Assembly (NCBI GenBank): GCA_905331475.1
Contig: CAJNYU010004343.1
Coordinates: 1-64,000 of the forward strand
Reading direction: 5' to 3'
Length of the DNA: 64,000 bases
DNA from: Rotaria socialis
Taxonomy: Eukaryota > Rotifera > Eurotatoria > Philodinida > Philodinidae
Of this stretch, positions 23,115-34,842 are shown piece by piece. The position numbers and the translations under genes were made by a program. The notes beneath the pieces were generated by a model. It did not search any database. It saw nothing but the letters and a program-made list of their open reading frames with translations, and had not been told where the DNA came from. Positions within the stretch are counted from its first letter, which is position 1. Every line of letters starts with the position of its first letter.

Positions 23115-23447
23115 GTTAGATTATGTTTTTCAAGATCTTCTGTGTATATCAGTTGGTCTACCAGAATGATACTAAACAAACGACAGACAAGAGTCATTGG
23201 CGCTTTCAAACAATAGAATAGAAAAATGTCAATGAATTAAAAATAAAGAAAATTAAAAGAAAAAACAGATTTTTCTATTTGCTGTTAAGATTTATTTTCT
23301 ATTAAATTTTTGAATGAAAAATATTTTATTCTTATATATTGAGATATTAATTAGTCGAGTCTTTAGCTAAATGAACAACCAATGAAAATCATTGAATGAA
23401 TCATCACTGTATCACAAAATTCATATCGTACTAAAGTTACATATATC
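23115..23447. promoter_or_regulatory. Divergent promoter region, CHAF1B / PPR-DYW
   Basis: 333 bp separate the two ATGs, which point away from each other. The sequence is AT-rich, with no clear TATA box at a sensible distance. Shared control is possible but not shown. Confidence 0.4.
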
Positions 23448-26272
23448 ATGCAATATTTTCGCCGATTTTCATTAATTCGATCAACATTTCGTTTTATATC
23501 CTCAGTAACCGTAGATGTAAATTCATCAACGACTCAACATGAATTGAATGAAATCAATAAATTAATGAGAACCTACAACACTACGGAAACACCTATACGT
23601 ACAGTTGCTTTGTTCGAATGGATGTTAAATATAATAAATATCAAACCGGATTTTAATTGTTATTTAAATATAATCCGTGCCTGTGGTGAATTAGATAATA
23701 TAAATGTTTGTAAAAAAATTCAGCAATTTATTGAAAACGACCGAACATTACAAATCAACGAGTATCATCAACTGCAAATCAAACTTATTTACATGTATGC
23801 GAAAATAAGGAATATCGAACAAGCAGAAAAAATATTTCAAAGAGCTAAATCCGCAAAAGGCATTCCGATAGATATTAGTCTGTTTGGTACTATGTTCAAA
23901 GGTGAGGAAAAGGTGAGTTGAGAGGAAAAAAGCTAAAATATTAATATTCTCTTGAATTGTCTTTCTAGGTTACAATATGAATGGGCAACCAAGCAAAACA
24001 GTTGAATTATACGAAAATGAAATATTAAATAACAAAACAATCGAACTCGATGCTATAGCGGCAACATGTGTACTAACTGCATGTAGTGATTGTCAACGAT
24101 TGGACATTGGAGAATACATACACGATGAAGTTCTAAGACTCGATCTACTCAATCCACCAAATCTTCGATTAGCAACTTCTGTATGTTGAAAAGAAAAAGA
24201 AAAGAAAGCGTTACAAGCATTGGTTTGAGAGGAGATTTCTCATTGTTAATCTAGCAGATAGTCTAGGTGTTGTAAATTTGCAGGTAGACAAAGGTTATTG
24301 AGTCACATGTTAAAATGATAGGCAGTTGTCCATTTTCAGAAACAACGTTAAAGAGTATTTTTCTTTCATAGAATATCCAAGTCAGTCGTATAATTGTTTT
24401 CGAGGATGAAAATATTGATCAATACTTTTAATTTCCAAATGAACTTCGAAAATAAAAAGATATAATTTGTTAGCACAGATTTTGCTTTTGTTTTTTCAAA
24501 GATCATGAATATGTATTGCAATTGTGGTTCGATCGATCGTGCTCAAGAAATATTTAATCAATCGCTTCCCATAGTTGATCGTATCGCTTATTCATCATTA
24601 ATGAAAACATATCTGTCAATAAATCAGCCTGTTCAAGTTCTTCGTCTATTCGAACAATCGAAATCATCATCGATAAGATCTGATCCAGTTCTTTATTTAA
24701 ATGTTATTAATGCATCTAATCAATTAGGTCTTATGCATCAAGCAGAATATATTCATCGTTTGATTCCATCGCATATGATCGAAAATAATCTTCTATTAAT
24801 AAGAGGTTTAATTGATATGCATTCAAATTGCTTACATTTAACTGAAGCACATCGATTATTTAATTTGCTTGAACAAAAAGATAATAATTCATTGGCAAGT
24901 TTATTGCATGGCTATGCAATAAATGGGCATGGACAACAAGCATTGAATTTATTTGAAAAAGTTAAATCTGAATTAATATTTAATGAACAAGTTTATAAAG
25001 AGATTCTGCGTGCTTGTGCATTTACCGGTGATCTAGTCGATGAAGCACGGGGAATATACCAAACAATACCAGATACCTATAAAACATCACAAGTTGCTGC
25101 TGCAATGGTAAATAATCGTAGGGATAAGAAATTATGAATAGAATAGGAAATCTTTAGAGAAAAGTGAGAGTGAATAGAGAGAATAATGTAAGTATAGAAT
25201 AATTTTGTTTCTATACGATTAATAAATCATAGATATTCCATTGACTCTTTATCTCCCATTGCAGTTCTATAAAAAGCAGATATTATAAATGAAGTGCGAA
25301 TTTTTCTAACTTTTAAATAGCTCTTGATGGTACGAGTTTCTCTTAGTTACTTCAGAAATCATGTAACAGAGGTGGGTGATTGAATAGGCACAATCCGCGT
25401 AAATCCTGCAGTATTGAAAACAGGCACGAATGAGTACATAACAGCTAAATTGTCAAATAATCAGTAAAATTCAGGTTATAAATTTCGATTCACAATAATT
25501 ATACAGAAGCCTTCGATCTCTTACACCTGTGCTTTTTTTTTTTAAATTTTAACTGAGTGATGTCTGTTCGACATGAAATCATATTTTCATTTCTTTGGTA
25601 AAATTTATAAATAATTAAATTTAAATATAGGTTTCAATACTTGCTCGTGCTTCACTTTTTGACCAAGTAGAATCGTTTATTCATCAAAATAAGCCAAGAT
25701 TACAGAAAGCCTATCATCTTTGGTCTGCAGTTTTCATGGTATGTTATCACGCGAAAAATGTTGAATATGCAAAATCAATCTATGATGAAATTATTGACGA
25801 TCCTCTTCTATCATTACTTTTTGCGGACATGACAAATTCCTTGCCATCGAATGAAATTATTAACTATTTTCGGCAGGAAAAGCCAGGAATATGTTGGACA
25901 GAAATTAAACATGATGATAAATCTAATTATATTATACATGAATTTCAAGACAATCCACTTTCGGAGAATTCTGAATTGAATATTGTGATAAATGAATTAA
26001 AATCAGTTGATGTGCATTGGAAAACATTTGAAAATGATCTTAAAGAATTATTCTGTGGACATACAGCTACTCGTTTGGCTATAGTAAAAAATCTGATATC
26101 AACTCCACCGAACACAACTATTCGATTGGCAAAAACAAAATCAACATGTCATCTGTGTCATGAAGGAATAAAGCAGCTGAGTCTACTTAAAAAACGTGAT
26201 ATTATTTTGAGAGATAATATTCGTGTGCATCATTTTCACAATGGAAAATGTTCATGTCGTGATCAATTTTAA
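23448..26272 (+). CDS. DYW-type pentatricopeptide-repeat protein with altered deaminase motif
   Basis: Exons 23448-23901, 23969-24180, 24502-25107 and 25631-26272 join in frame to 637 aa. The N-terminus MQYFRRFSLIRSTFRFISS is basic, Ser/Arg-rich and acid-free, a likely mitochondrial targeting peptide. PPR motifs run from about residue 50 to 430 (for example DISLFGTMFKGYNMNGQP, RIAYSSLMKTYLSINQPVQV, LASLLHGYAINGHGQQALNL). A PG-box follows (KPGICWTEIKHDD, about 508-520), then a DYW domain: GHTATRLAIVKNLIST, CHLCHEG (C597, C600, H601), HHFHNGKCSC (H624/H625, C631, C633), ending DQF instead of DYW. In plants this domain performs C-to-U editing with an HxE motif; here that site reads H568-T-A, with one extra residue after it, so the catalytic Glu is missing. 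Zinc ligands are kept. Such genes are known in bdelloids and are otherwise very rare in animals. Confidence 0.93.
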
Positions 26273-26416
26273 ATTTTGATTTAAAAAAATAAAAGTTGTT
26301 TCGTAGGAAATTCGATGATTGATGTTTCTCTTTATTATAAATATGTTCGGCAAAGATAATTCAAAAATACGAAACATTGAAAATATAAATCACTGAACTA
26401 CACTATTTGAAAAGGA

Positions 26417-26431
26417 GAGTTTTCTTTATAG
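26417..26431 (+). other. Acceptor-like site before GUF1 (candidate trans-splice site)
   Basis: TTTTCTTTATAG ends at 26431, twelve bases before ATG 26444. The PPR-DYW stop lies 171 bp upstream of this ATG. Confidence 0.4.
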
Positions 26432-26443
26432 ATGTTTTGACTA

Positions 26444-28754
26444 ATGAAATCATTTAATTTCACTTCACTGTTCTTGAAAAGAACATTGGGCTCGTTGAAA
26501 CGAATCTATGCACCATGTCGTTTTCAACATGCTCAAAATCCACCACCGTTGGTTGTCGAACGAGCTCTTCGTTCGATTAAAATGGACACATTCGAGACGC
26601 CGTTAGTTCGAAATTTTTGTATCATTGCTCACGTTGACCATGGTAGAAACTTTTCTCTTGTTGTTTATTTCTAAAATGATTTTGTTTTGTTCTGTTAGGC
26701 AAATCAACACTTGCTGATCGATTGTTAGAATTAACAGGTGCGATTCCGAAATCTAAAGAAAATCGTCAAGTATTAGATAAACTCGACGTTGAAAGAGAAC
26801 GTGGTATCACTGTCAAAGCAGCAGCAGTATCGATGTTTTATCCATATAAAAATCAGACATATTTACTGAATCTAATTGATACACCTGGACATGTTGATTT
26901 TTCAACTGAAGTTGCTCGATCACTATCTGCATGTCAATCGGCTATTCTTCTCGTTGATGCTGCACAAGGCATTCAAGCGCAAACAGTTGCTAATTTTTTA
27001 CTTGCATGCGATTCATTTATGGAAGTTATTGCTATTATCAATAAAATTGATTTAAAAGAAGCAAAAGTCGAGCGCACCATAGCTCAAATTGAATCCGAAT
27101 TTGGACTTCAAGCTAAAAATATTATTCAAATATCTGCTAAAAATGGTACAAATTGTGGAAAACTATTAGAGCAAATCGTTGAACAACTACCACCACCAAA
27201 TTATTCTCGGACAGGTCTACTTCGATTATTTGTTTTTGATTCCGTTTTTTCGTCAAGTATCAATTCAACAATTATCAACGTTGCTGTTACAGATGGTATC
27301 GTCCGAGCCGGAGATAAAATTGCAAGTAAACTATCAGGAAAGACTTATACAGTACTGGAAACAGGTATATTCAACACATTTTATTCAACATAGAACTAAG
27401 ACTTTTGCCTAGGCATATTTATGTATCCGGATCGAGTTAAAACCGATGCATTATATGCTGGTCATGTTGGATATATTATTTGTGATACAAAACATATTCA
27501 GGATACAATTGTTGGCGATACATTTTATCATCAAGGTGGGTGAGTGTTTGGTTACAATAAATATAAATATTCTCGAAAAAAACAACAATTTCAGGTGTTG
27601 ATGTTGAACCTTTGCAAACATTTAAAGTGCCAAAAGCAATGGTGGTATGTTATCGAGAAAGAAAGAAGTTTGTCGAATTTTTTTCCTCTCATTTTGTTTT
27701 AGTTTGCTGGTTTTTTCCCATTCGATGAAGTACAATATAATACTTTTGAACAATCCATTGAACGTTTAGCATTGAATGATACAGGCGTGAGAATAGTCGC
27801 AACATCAAATCCAGGTCGCCTTTTTTATTTTATTTTAGTGTTATTGAAAATAGATTATTTTCCTTTCTTTTAGCATTTGGAAAAGGCATGAGAATAGGAT
27901 TTTTAGTAAGAGAATTATATTGATTTTTGATAGGCGAACATTTTTTTTTATTTCCACATTTCTAGGGTTTACTGCATATGGAAATATTTAATCAACGTTT
28001 AGAATCAGAATTTTCACAACAAGTTATAACAACATTTCCTGGTGTTGCCTATCAATGTCGTATTGTTGGAAAAGATAATATTAAAGAGTATGGCACAGAA
28101 TTATTGACTATATCAGATCCACTTAAATGGCCAGATACAAATATTATACGTGAAACATTAGAACCTATCGTCGATGGTCAGATCCTTACTCCGACACAAT
28201 GCGCACCAATTATTAAATTAATCTGTGACGAACGGCGAGGCGTATTAAAAGAAGAATATTGTATAGACGAAAAACGAACGTTATTAAAATATAAATTACC
28301 TTTAGCCGAAATAGTTTACGATTTTTTCGATCAACTTAAACAAGTAACATCCGGCTATGGTACATTCGATTATGAAGATAGTGGTTATGAAAAGTCGAAC
28401 ATAGTTAAACTACGTTTTTGCATAAATAATGAAGAAATCGATGAATTATCAGTACTTTGCCATGCTAAACGTGCGCAAACTATTGGCAAAGAAGTTACGG
28501 TTAAACTTAAAGAAAATATTGATCGACAACAATATGCAATTAAAATTGAAGCTAAAGTACATGCAACCGTACTTGCAAGACAAAATATTCCACCGTATAA
28601 AAAAGATGTGGGAGCAAAATTATATGGCGGTGATAAAACACGTTTACTGAAATTATTAAAACGACAAGAAGAAGGCAAAGAGCGAATGAGATCTATTGCT
28701 AATATTCAAGTACCACGGGACGCTATTATTGCAGTATTGAAAAGAAAATTGTAG
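26444..28754 (+). CDS. GUF1: Mitochondrial elongation factor 4 (GUF1/LepA) GTPase
   Basis: Seven exons (26444-26642, 26699-27364, 27413-27535, 27595-27644, 27703-27814, 27874-27905, 27966-28754) join in frame to 656 aa, the usual GUF1 size. A basic N-terminus (MKSFNFTSLFLKRTLGSLKR) is a probable mitochondrial presequence. The GTPase motifs are complete: AHVDHGKST (G1, codon 67-70), RGIT (G2), DTPGH (G3), NKID (G4), SAKNG (G5). The LepA-type domain order follows, ending with the LepA C-terminal domain (ARQNIPPYKKDV, AKLYGGDKTRLLKLLKRQ). It back-translocates or rescues stalled mitochondrial ribosomes. It lies 171 bp after the PPR-DYW gene on the same strand, possibly in one transcription unit. 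Confidence 0.93.
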
Positions 28755-29905
28755 TTTGATTAGGAAATTTTGAATAAATAGATAATATAAATACATGATT
28801 CTGATATTTCAAGATTATCGGCTTCTAGAAAATTTCATTATTTCGAATTCAGGCTGACAGTTTGTTGATTTACGCATGGCTGACGAGTAAAATTTTATCT
28901 CTTTTATGTATCTGTATGAAGAGTAAATAAATCCGAATGGTGAGCCTGATGCAATACATAAATATATCAAAACATTCAAATATCGCATCTCGTTAATAAT
29001 TTCATAAATCAGATTCGATAGAAACTTGAAATATGAACATTATTTGTATTCATAAAAAGTATTAGATAGTGTTCAGCAATAGTAAATTCCCCTTTAAGAA
29101 TTGTCTTAAACGTTTGTAACTGGAACTTTTCAAATGATATCAGTTACATACATATGGTCACTTTCCGAAGACTGCTCTTTTTGGAAATTCTCCATTTGAC
29201 GGCACGTAACAAGTAGAAAAATCTTGATTCCGTAGGTCGACCATTTGCTTCTTTAGAAACGTTTCAAGGTAAAATCGATGATTTTTTTCTCTCATTTTGT
29301 AAGATGTTCTTGAGTCAAAACAAAAAATTGATTACAGTACAGATAGCGAGAAAAAAAACGACTTGTCTCCGCCCTTATCTACTTGTATTGATAACCTCAG
29401 GACGACATCCTTGTACTTTACTCTTCGGCATTATGAGATAATATTTATTAACCTTTATTGCCAGTTTAATGGAAAACTTATATTCGAGAATCACGATGTC
29501 CAAAGAAAATTTTCTTTTCAGTTCAAAGTATACAAGGTTAGGTCAAATCGATTCTGTCTATATTGAATATTAATCAACCGTGTAGCTATCACTTAACGTA
29601 TACTTTCAAAACAAGGTTATCGTCGTAGGACATAAATGCAATCTGGTTTTTTTTTATTCAAGAATTTTTATTATACAGAAGAGTAAGATGTTGTAAGAAA
29701 ATACTTGAACTTTAAAAATCGTTTCGACAATAACTCACACATCACTTGAAAAATATTTTTCTTTTCGTTTTTTTAAATGAATAAACTATTGACATAATTT
29801 GCTAGAAAATAATCACAATGACCGGTTAAGACCGAAATAAAGTAATATCAATGAATAGATCTCAATATATGAAGACCTGAAAAGTGAAGAAAACACTATG
29901 GCAAG
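28755..29905. other. Intergenic between convergent GUF1 and calpain genes
   Basis: 1.15 kb, AT-rich. AATAAA lies soon after the GUF1 stop (about 28772). No exon, RNA gene or repeat was recognised. Confidence 0.5.
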
Positions 29906-32577
29906 TCAGAAGCAATTTTCAAAGACGTTACCGTAAGCTTGCGGAGGAATAGGAGGATTGTTTTTTGCACGAGTGTAATGATCAGGATCAAGTAGTTCGC
30001 CCGAAGCCTTTTTTTTGGAAATAATATTTTCATACTAAAATTCTTAACAGAAAATAACTTACCTGATATGCTAAACAACAAGAAAAAAACCAACAACAGA
30101 TTATTTTCATACAGAAAAAAAGAACAATAGAAATCAAATTTACCGATTTGCACGTCATTAGAAAACATTTTTCGCGTAAATATAGCAATAAGTTGTTGTT
30201 TTCGAGCTGGAATCGTATCAATCATTTGAAATGCATGTCGAGAGGAAAGAACATTTTTTGAACCTTGAAAATTACTACTGAGCCGAACGGTTCGATTGGA
30301 TTTATTTTCACAGACAAGTCCAAAATTTCTAAATCAAAACAAATTGTTTGTCGAAAATTTTAAAAGACGAGAAAATTAAATTTATCTATGTACCCATTAT
30401 CATCAAATGTTAAAATCGACACACCACCACCCATATCCTGTCGATTATTAGCACGAACAGCGACTGCATGAAATGCATCCGCCACTAGTTCATAGGACGC
30501 TGGTTGATCGTGTACGACAAAGGGTTGACTTCCATGTACAACTAAATTGAAAGCTGGATAAACCATATAATTAACTACGGACATTGAACCAGCTAATATA
30601 AGATAACGACCAGGAGGCACAACTGTTGATAATGTTATATAATAATCAACATCATGTTTATAGGCTCTACAATAGCCGTTTGAACTAAGTAAAATTAAAA
30701 ATAGATCAACATCAGGATCTTTCAAACGATTATAATAATTTCCATCACCAGCATTAAATACTTCGATTTCAAGTTCAGCTCCATACGGACATTCAAGGCC
30801 ATAGGCCGATGTTATTGTAGAAGAAAAATCACTGAATTGACCTCGTTTACGAGCCTTAAAAAACAATTGAATTTAACTAGACAATCTACAAAAGAAAACA
30901 AAAAGACTGACTTCATGCCAGTTTGCATTAACTTTACAAATTGTAACACTACTAAAGAATGAAGGCATTTGTTCCCAAGCTATTTCAACAAAATCAAAGC
31001 ATTTTTCTCTTGAAATTTAACTAAAGCAAAACTCTAATACATACGCATCCAAAAAACACCATCATTAACTGACGATGTAGTAAGTTTATTTCTGAGAGCT
31101 TTCGGCCATTTAGTCCAATTCTCATGTACTGCACCTTTCCATTCTTTTTCACCCCATGGATTGCGTAAGCGAACAAGCCTTTGAGAATTAACTTGGCGCG
31201 CGTCAAGAATACTATAAGCATGATCCGATTCCAAACCTAATCGGCAAAGAAAAAAAAAATAAAACTTTTGTTTCTTAAAAAACAAAACTATAAAAAACTT
31301 AATTTACCCATCCGATTAAAGATTTGTTCACTAAATCGTTTGTTCGAACATGGACATGTCATAAGATATCCTGAATGAACACAATCGTAATTAAATAGCT
31401 CTTAATAATCCTAAGGTATACTATATATTAGTTTACCTTTTACTCGTGACTGAAGAATACTCAACCATATTTGATTGAGATCGGGTTTTTTTTCTGGATC
31501 TGATGATCGTAAAAAAAGTACCTTTAAAAGAGGAAAAAATCTAAAATCTATTCTTCTCGTAATCTATTCACTTACTTCGCATGGTTCACCTGTTAATGTC
31601 TGTAAGCCTTCATCACATCTTCCTAAAACAAATAACTTACAATAAAATATAATAGAGCGCATAATTTTCATACCAGATTTAAGTGCCATATAGCTACCAT
31701 GCATTTTTGCTAACGCCTTCTCAATTAATGGTGCAAAGAGTTGTTTTTTTTTACTTCTCGAGAATACAAGCGAATTCGATGTTGATACAGGTAGCAAATC
31801 ATCAATAGTGACAACTTGCCAAATACCTTGATTACATAAACGAACTCGATAAAGTCCTAAAAGATAGGAATTGAAAATTCTTTTTCTTTTCTTTCACAAA
31901 ACTCATTCGTTTATTTCTTTACCAACAGGATTATGTCGTTTAGTAATCATTACTTTATAAAGAATTTGTGGAACTTCGGCAATTAATGATAATGCAGCGA
32001 TAAGCCAACAATTACCAAGACGTCCTTGAATAATATCTTTTGGGTGTGGTTGATTGAATACCGCTATTGGATAATGTTTGTCTTCAGTAGGCCATCGAAT
32101 ACGTTCTGGGCGTAGCCTTAAAATAAAAGTTCTTTTAAACATGTAAGAAAACGTAAAGAACACCATGGTAATTTACCATCCTGCTACACGTCCTTGATAT
32201 TTTACACCGAGAAACGAAGTTCCTTCATCACCTCGTGCAATACTTTCGGGTAGAGGTAAAAATTCTGGATCGGAAAATTTTCTTTCAACTGGTGCTATAC
32301 TACCAACAGATTGAGAAGATTCGGCGACATGATCATGAACAGAGTGGATTTCGCCTGATTACCGAAATAAAATACATTAGAAAATCTTTACCGTTCGGAT
32401 GATTATCTTACGAGAAAGTAAACTGCGTATACCGGCAACACGGGGTGGTGAAAAATTTGGTTTATTAACAATATCGAGGCTCAGTGAGAGTTTCCGAGAA
32501 CGAGCTCGATGAATATTATCATCGGGTTGTTGTTGTTGTTGTTGTTGTTGTTCCTGTCGTTTCCTCCGACGCTCCAT
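29906..32577 (-). CDS. CAPN15: Calpain-15 (small optic lobes)-like cysteine protease
   Basis: Thirteen exons join in frame to 652 aa: 32577-32412, 32354-32177, 32116-31923, 31856-31674, 31622-31576, 31521-31437, 31370-31308, 31236-31045, 31006-30912, 30854-30394, 30328-30144, 30070-30063 and 30007-29906. A poly-Q N-terminus (about 1-30) leads to the CysPc protease core. The catalytic triad is intact: Cys151 in GRLGNCWL, His311 in SDHAYSILD, Asn331 in RNPWGEKEW. The blocks LFAPLIEKALAKMHGSY, LTGEPCE and VTICKVNANWHE are typical of the SOL/CAPN15 branch, as is the long C-terminal SOH-like region with two beta-rich modules. The RanBP2-type zinc fingers of animal CAPN15 are absent. One exon is only 8 nt; without it the frame of the last exon fails. 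EF-hands are absent, as expected for this branch. Confidence 0.88.
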
Positions 32578-34842
32578 ATTAAGGATTGATATTAGTTTAA
32601 AAAAGAAACGAAATTATCTGTCGGTGACCTCAATATATTGAGACTTGTCTGGTGATGGTGGTCGCGTCTTTCGTTTTCGTCATGTTTGTCCCTTTGATTA
32701 ACACCATGATCATGATGGCCAAGACGAGCGACAAGAACGACGATACAAAAAAAAAATACGATACGAAAAAAAAATCAAGAGAAAAAGGAGAAGCAAATGA
32801 GCATGACAAGAAAAACGTTTGAGAGTATAAAAAAAAAAAGAAGAAACACGACCGTGAAGGCTCTCGAAATACCTGTACATGCACATATTCGTCCCTATTA
32901 TCATTCGTTCTAACATCATCATCATTGCTTTCAATGATTTTCGCTTTTTTTCCCTCGATTTGCCAGTTTATCTCTACCCTCGAAAACGGTATTTTTGACT
33001 GTTACATACAATTGAGACTAGGTGTTATTCTTTTGTATGTGAATCATTTATCCGATTAATAAACTAGATAGATTTAAAATTGCCTTATTCTGTTTTTTTA
33101 TGATGAGAGATAGAGAACGAAATAACGATGCTTTGAAGCGGAACCATTGTCGATTTTGTTACAGCATATATATACATATATATATGTATATATATGTATA
33201 TATGTATGTATGTATGTATGTATATATGAGCCTGGCCTTCTTTTACTGAAGTGTAGTTATCAAATCGATTTTTTCATGTTAAAATACCATTATACTGATA
33301 GCTTGACAGAAAGAAAAAAAAAACTTTTTCTCGATATATATATATATTAAAATTTGAAGTAAACTATGCATTTTATACAAGAAAACAAATTGATAGTTTT
33401 TAAATAGATTTTAATCTCTTTTTTTATTGTTAATCATATTTAAGTGTAAAATTGATTGATTGGTTAATAATCGAAATAAAATTCAAAACTTATTTACTAA
33501 TTTTATTTGGTCATCTCATCTAAAGCGTTTATAATAAGAATCATCTTTCAAGATCATCCTAGAAAAACATATATAAAGCATCGATGGTATCCATACAAAA
33601 AACGTTTTTCAGCACAGCCCCGTTGGGGCTAGTATGCGGAACTCGCATATTATGGATCGCTTGCATACTGATCCTATAGAGGGTTGTTGCTAACGTCTGT
33701 TATACGAAAAGACAGATTTTGAAGTCTAATTATAAATTGAACCTTAACTATAATCATATCTAATTAGCAAATATAGATTTTATTACAGATACGAGTAGTG
33801 GTGAACATAGGCAATCGACCCTTACTAAAATTTTGCCTCGTTAGTGAACGTAGATTTAAAATTTTTCATGTTCTATGTCTTTTATGGGGAGGTGAGCCGT
33901 AAAAACCTTGCGTTTAAACTTATACTGACGACATTTTATTTGGAAATATATGCGAGTTCCACGAAATATGTCGATAAACACTTCCATGAAGGCCACTAAC
34001 TTTGATTTCGACCATGAAATATTTCGGCACAAATTTTTGACGAATGCACTAGTTGAAATAATTGATAGTAACATTAGACAATGATTTTTAATTCTATCTA
34101 GTGCTATACGTACAAATAACCTGATCATTTGTTTGATAGAAAAATACACTGTTGAGCTAAAATTATATTTAAAAGTAATGGGGAAAACAAAAATATGAGA
34201 AAATTGATCTAGCAGTGTTTCATATCAAATTTTCCTGCAGCAATCATATTCATATGTCGACGGGGCACTACTACACAACCGTAATGTAACATTGATGACC
34301 GATTGTTTTTGACAACAAATATATTTAATGATTCCATTATTAGTTCTCTCTCCCTCTCTGGTCAGTGACCAGTAGTGTATTATATTCTATTTTTATTCGT
34401 TTAATTTGTTTTTTTTCTATATGAATTGATCTCTGTGTTTCATAGGCATTGCAACAGAATGATGAGTATTGTTTGTTGTTGAGAATGAACAAATCAAATA
34501 GCAGCACACTGTTTTCCAGGAATTTTTCTCTCTGACCTAAATATAACAAACAAGTCAATACGTAGAACATTTTGTACATAACTTTCTATGTGGAATAACT
34601 GAATAACCGATTATATATGTATATGTTTTGGAATACATCATTTAACTCGTATTATATCATTGTAGTGAACAAAAATTGCAATTACTTCAGTAATAGTGAA
34701 AACGATCTTGATGCGACTCCATTATTTCCAGTAATTATCTCTGGAATATCATTGACATCCTAGTGTAATTCACAAGAATGCTCATATAATATTCGTTCAA
34801 TAATCCAAACTTTTCTGGCTCGCTTTTAATTTGTCTTGTTCA
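32578..34842. other. Intergenic, 2.3 kb
   Basis: Holds the 5' flank of the calpain gene, with purine-rich runs (32735-32840), and TATATG-type simple sequence at 33165-33228. A GCCCCGTTGGGGC hairpin lies near 33617. No coding exon is supported; frames at 32630-32934, 33856-34149 and 34340-34579 have no recognisable domain. Confidence 0.5.
33165..33228. repeat. TATATG / TATG microsatellite
   Basis: Alternating TA, TATATG and TATG units over about 64 bp. Confidence 0.8.

Noticed and set aside
32630-32934. Hydrophobic Phe/Leu/Ser-rich minus-strand frames upstream of the calpain gene
   Set aside because: They arise from purine-rich repeats read in reverse; no membrane-protein family is suggested.
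34340-34579. 79-codon minus-strand frame
   Set aside because: No recognisable features and simple-sequence flank.
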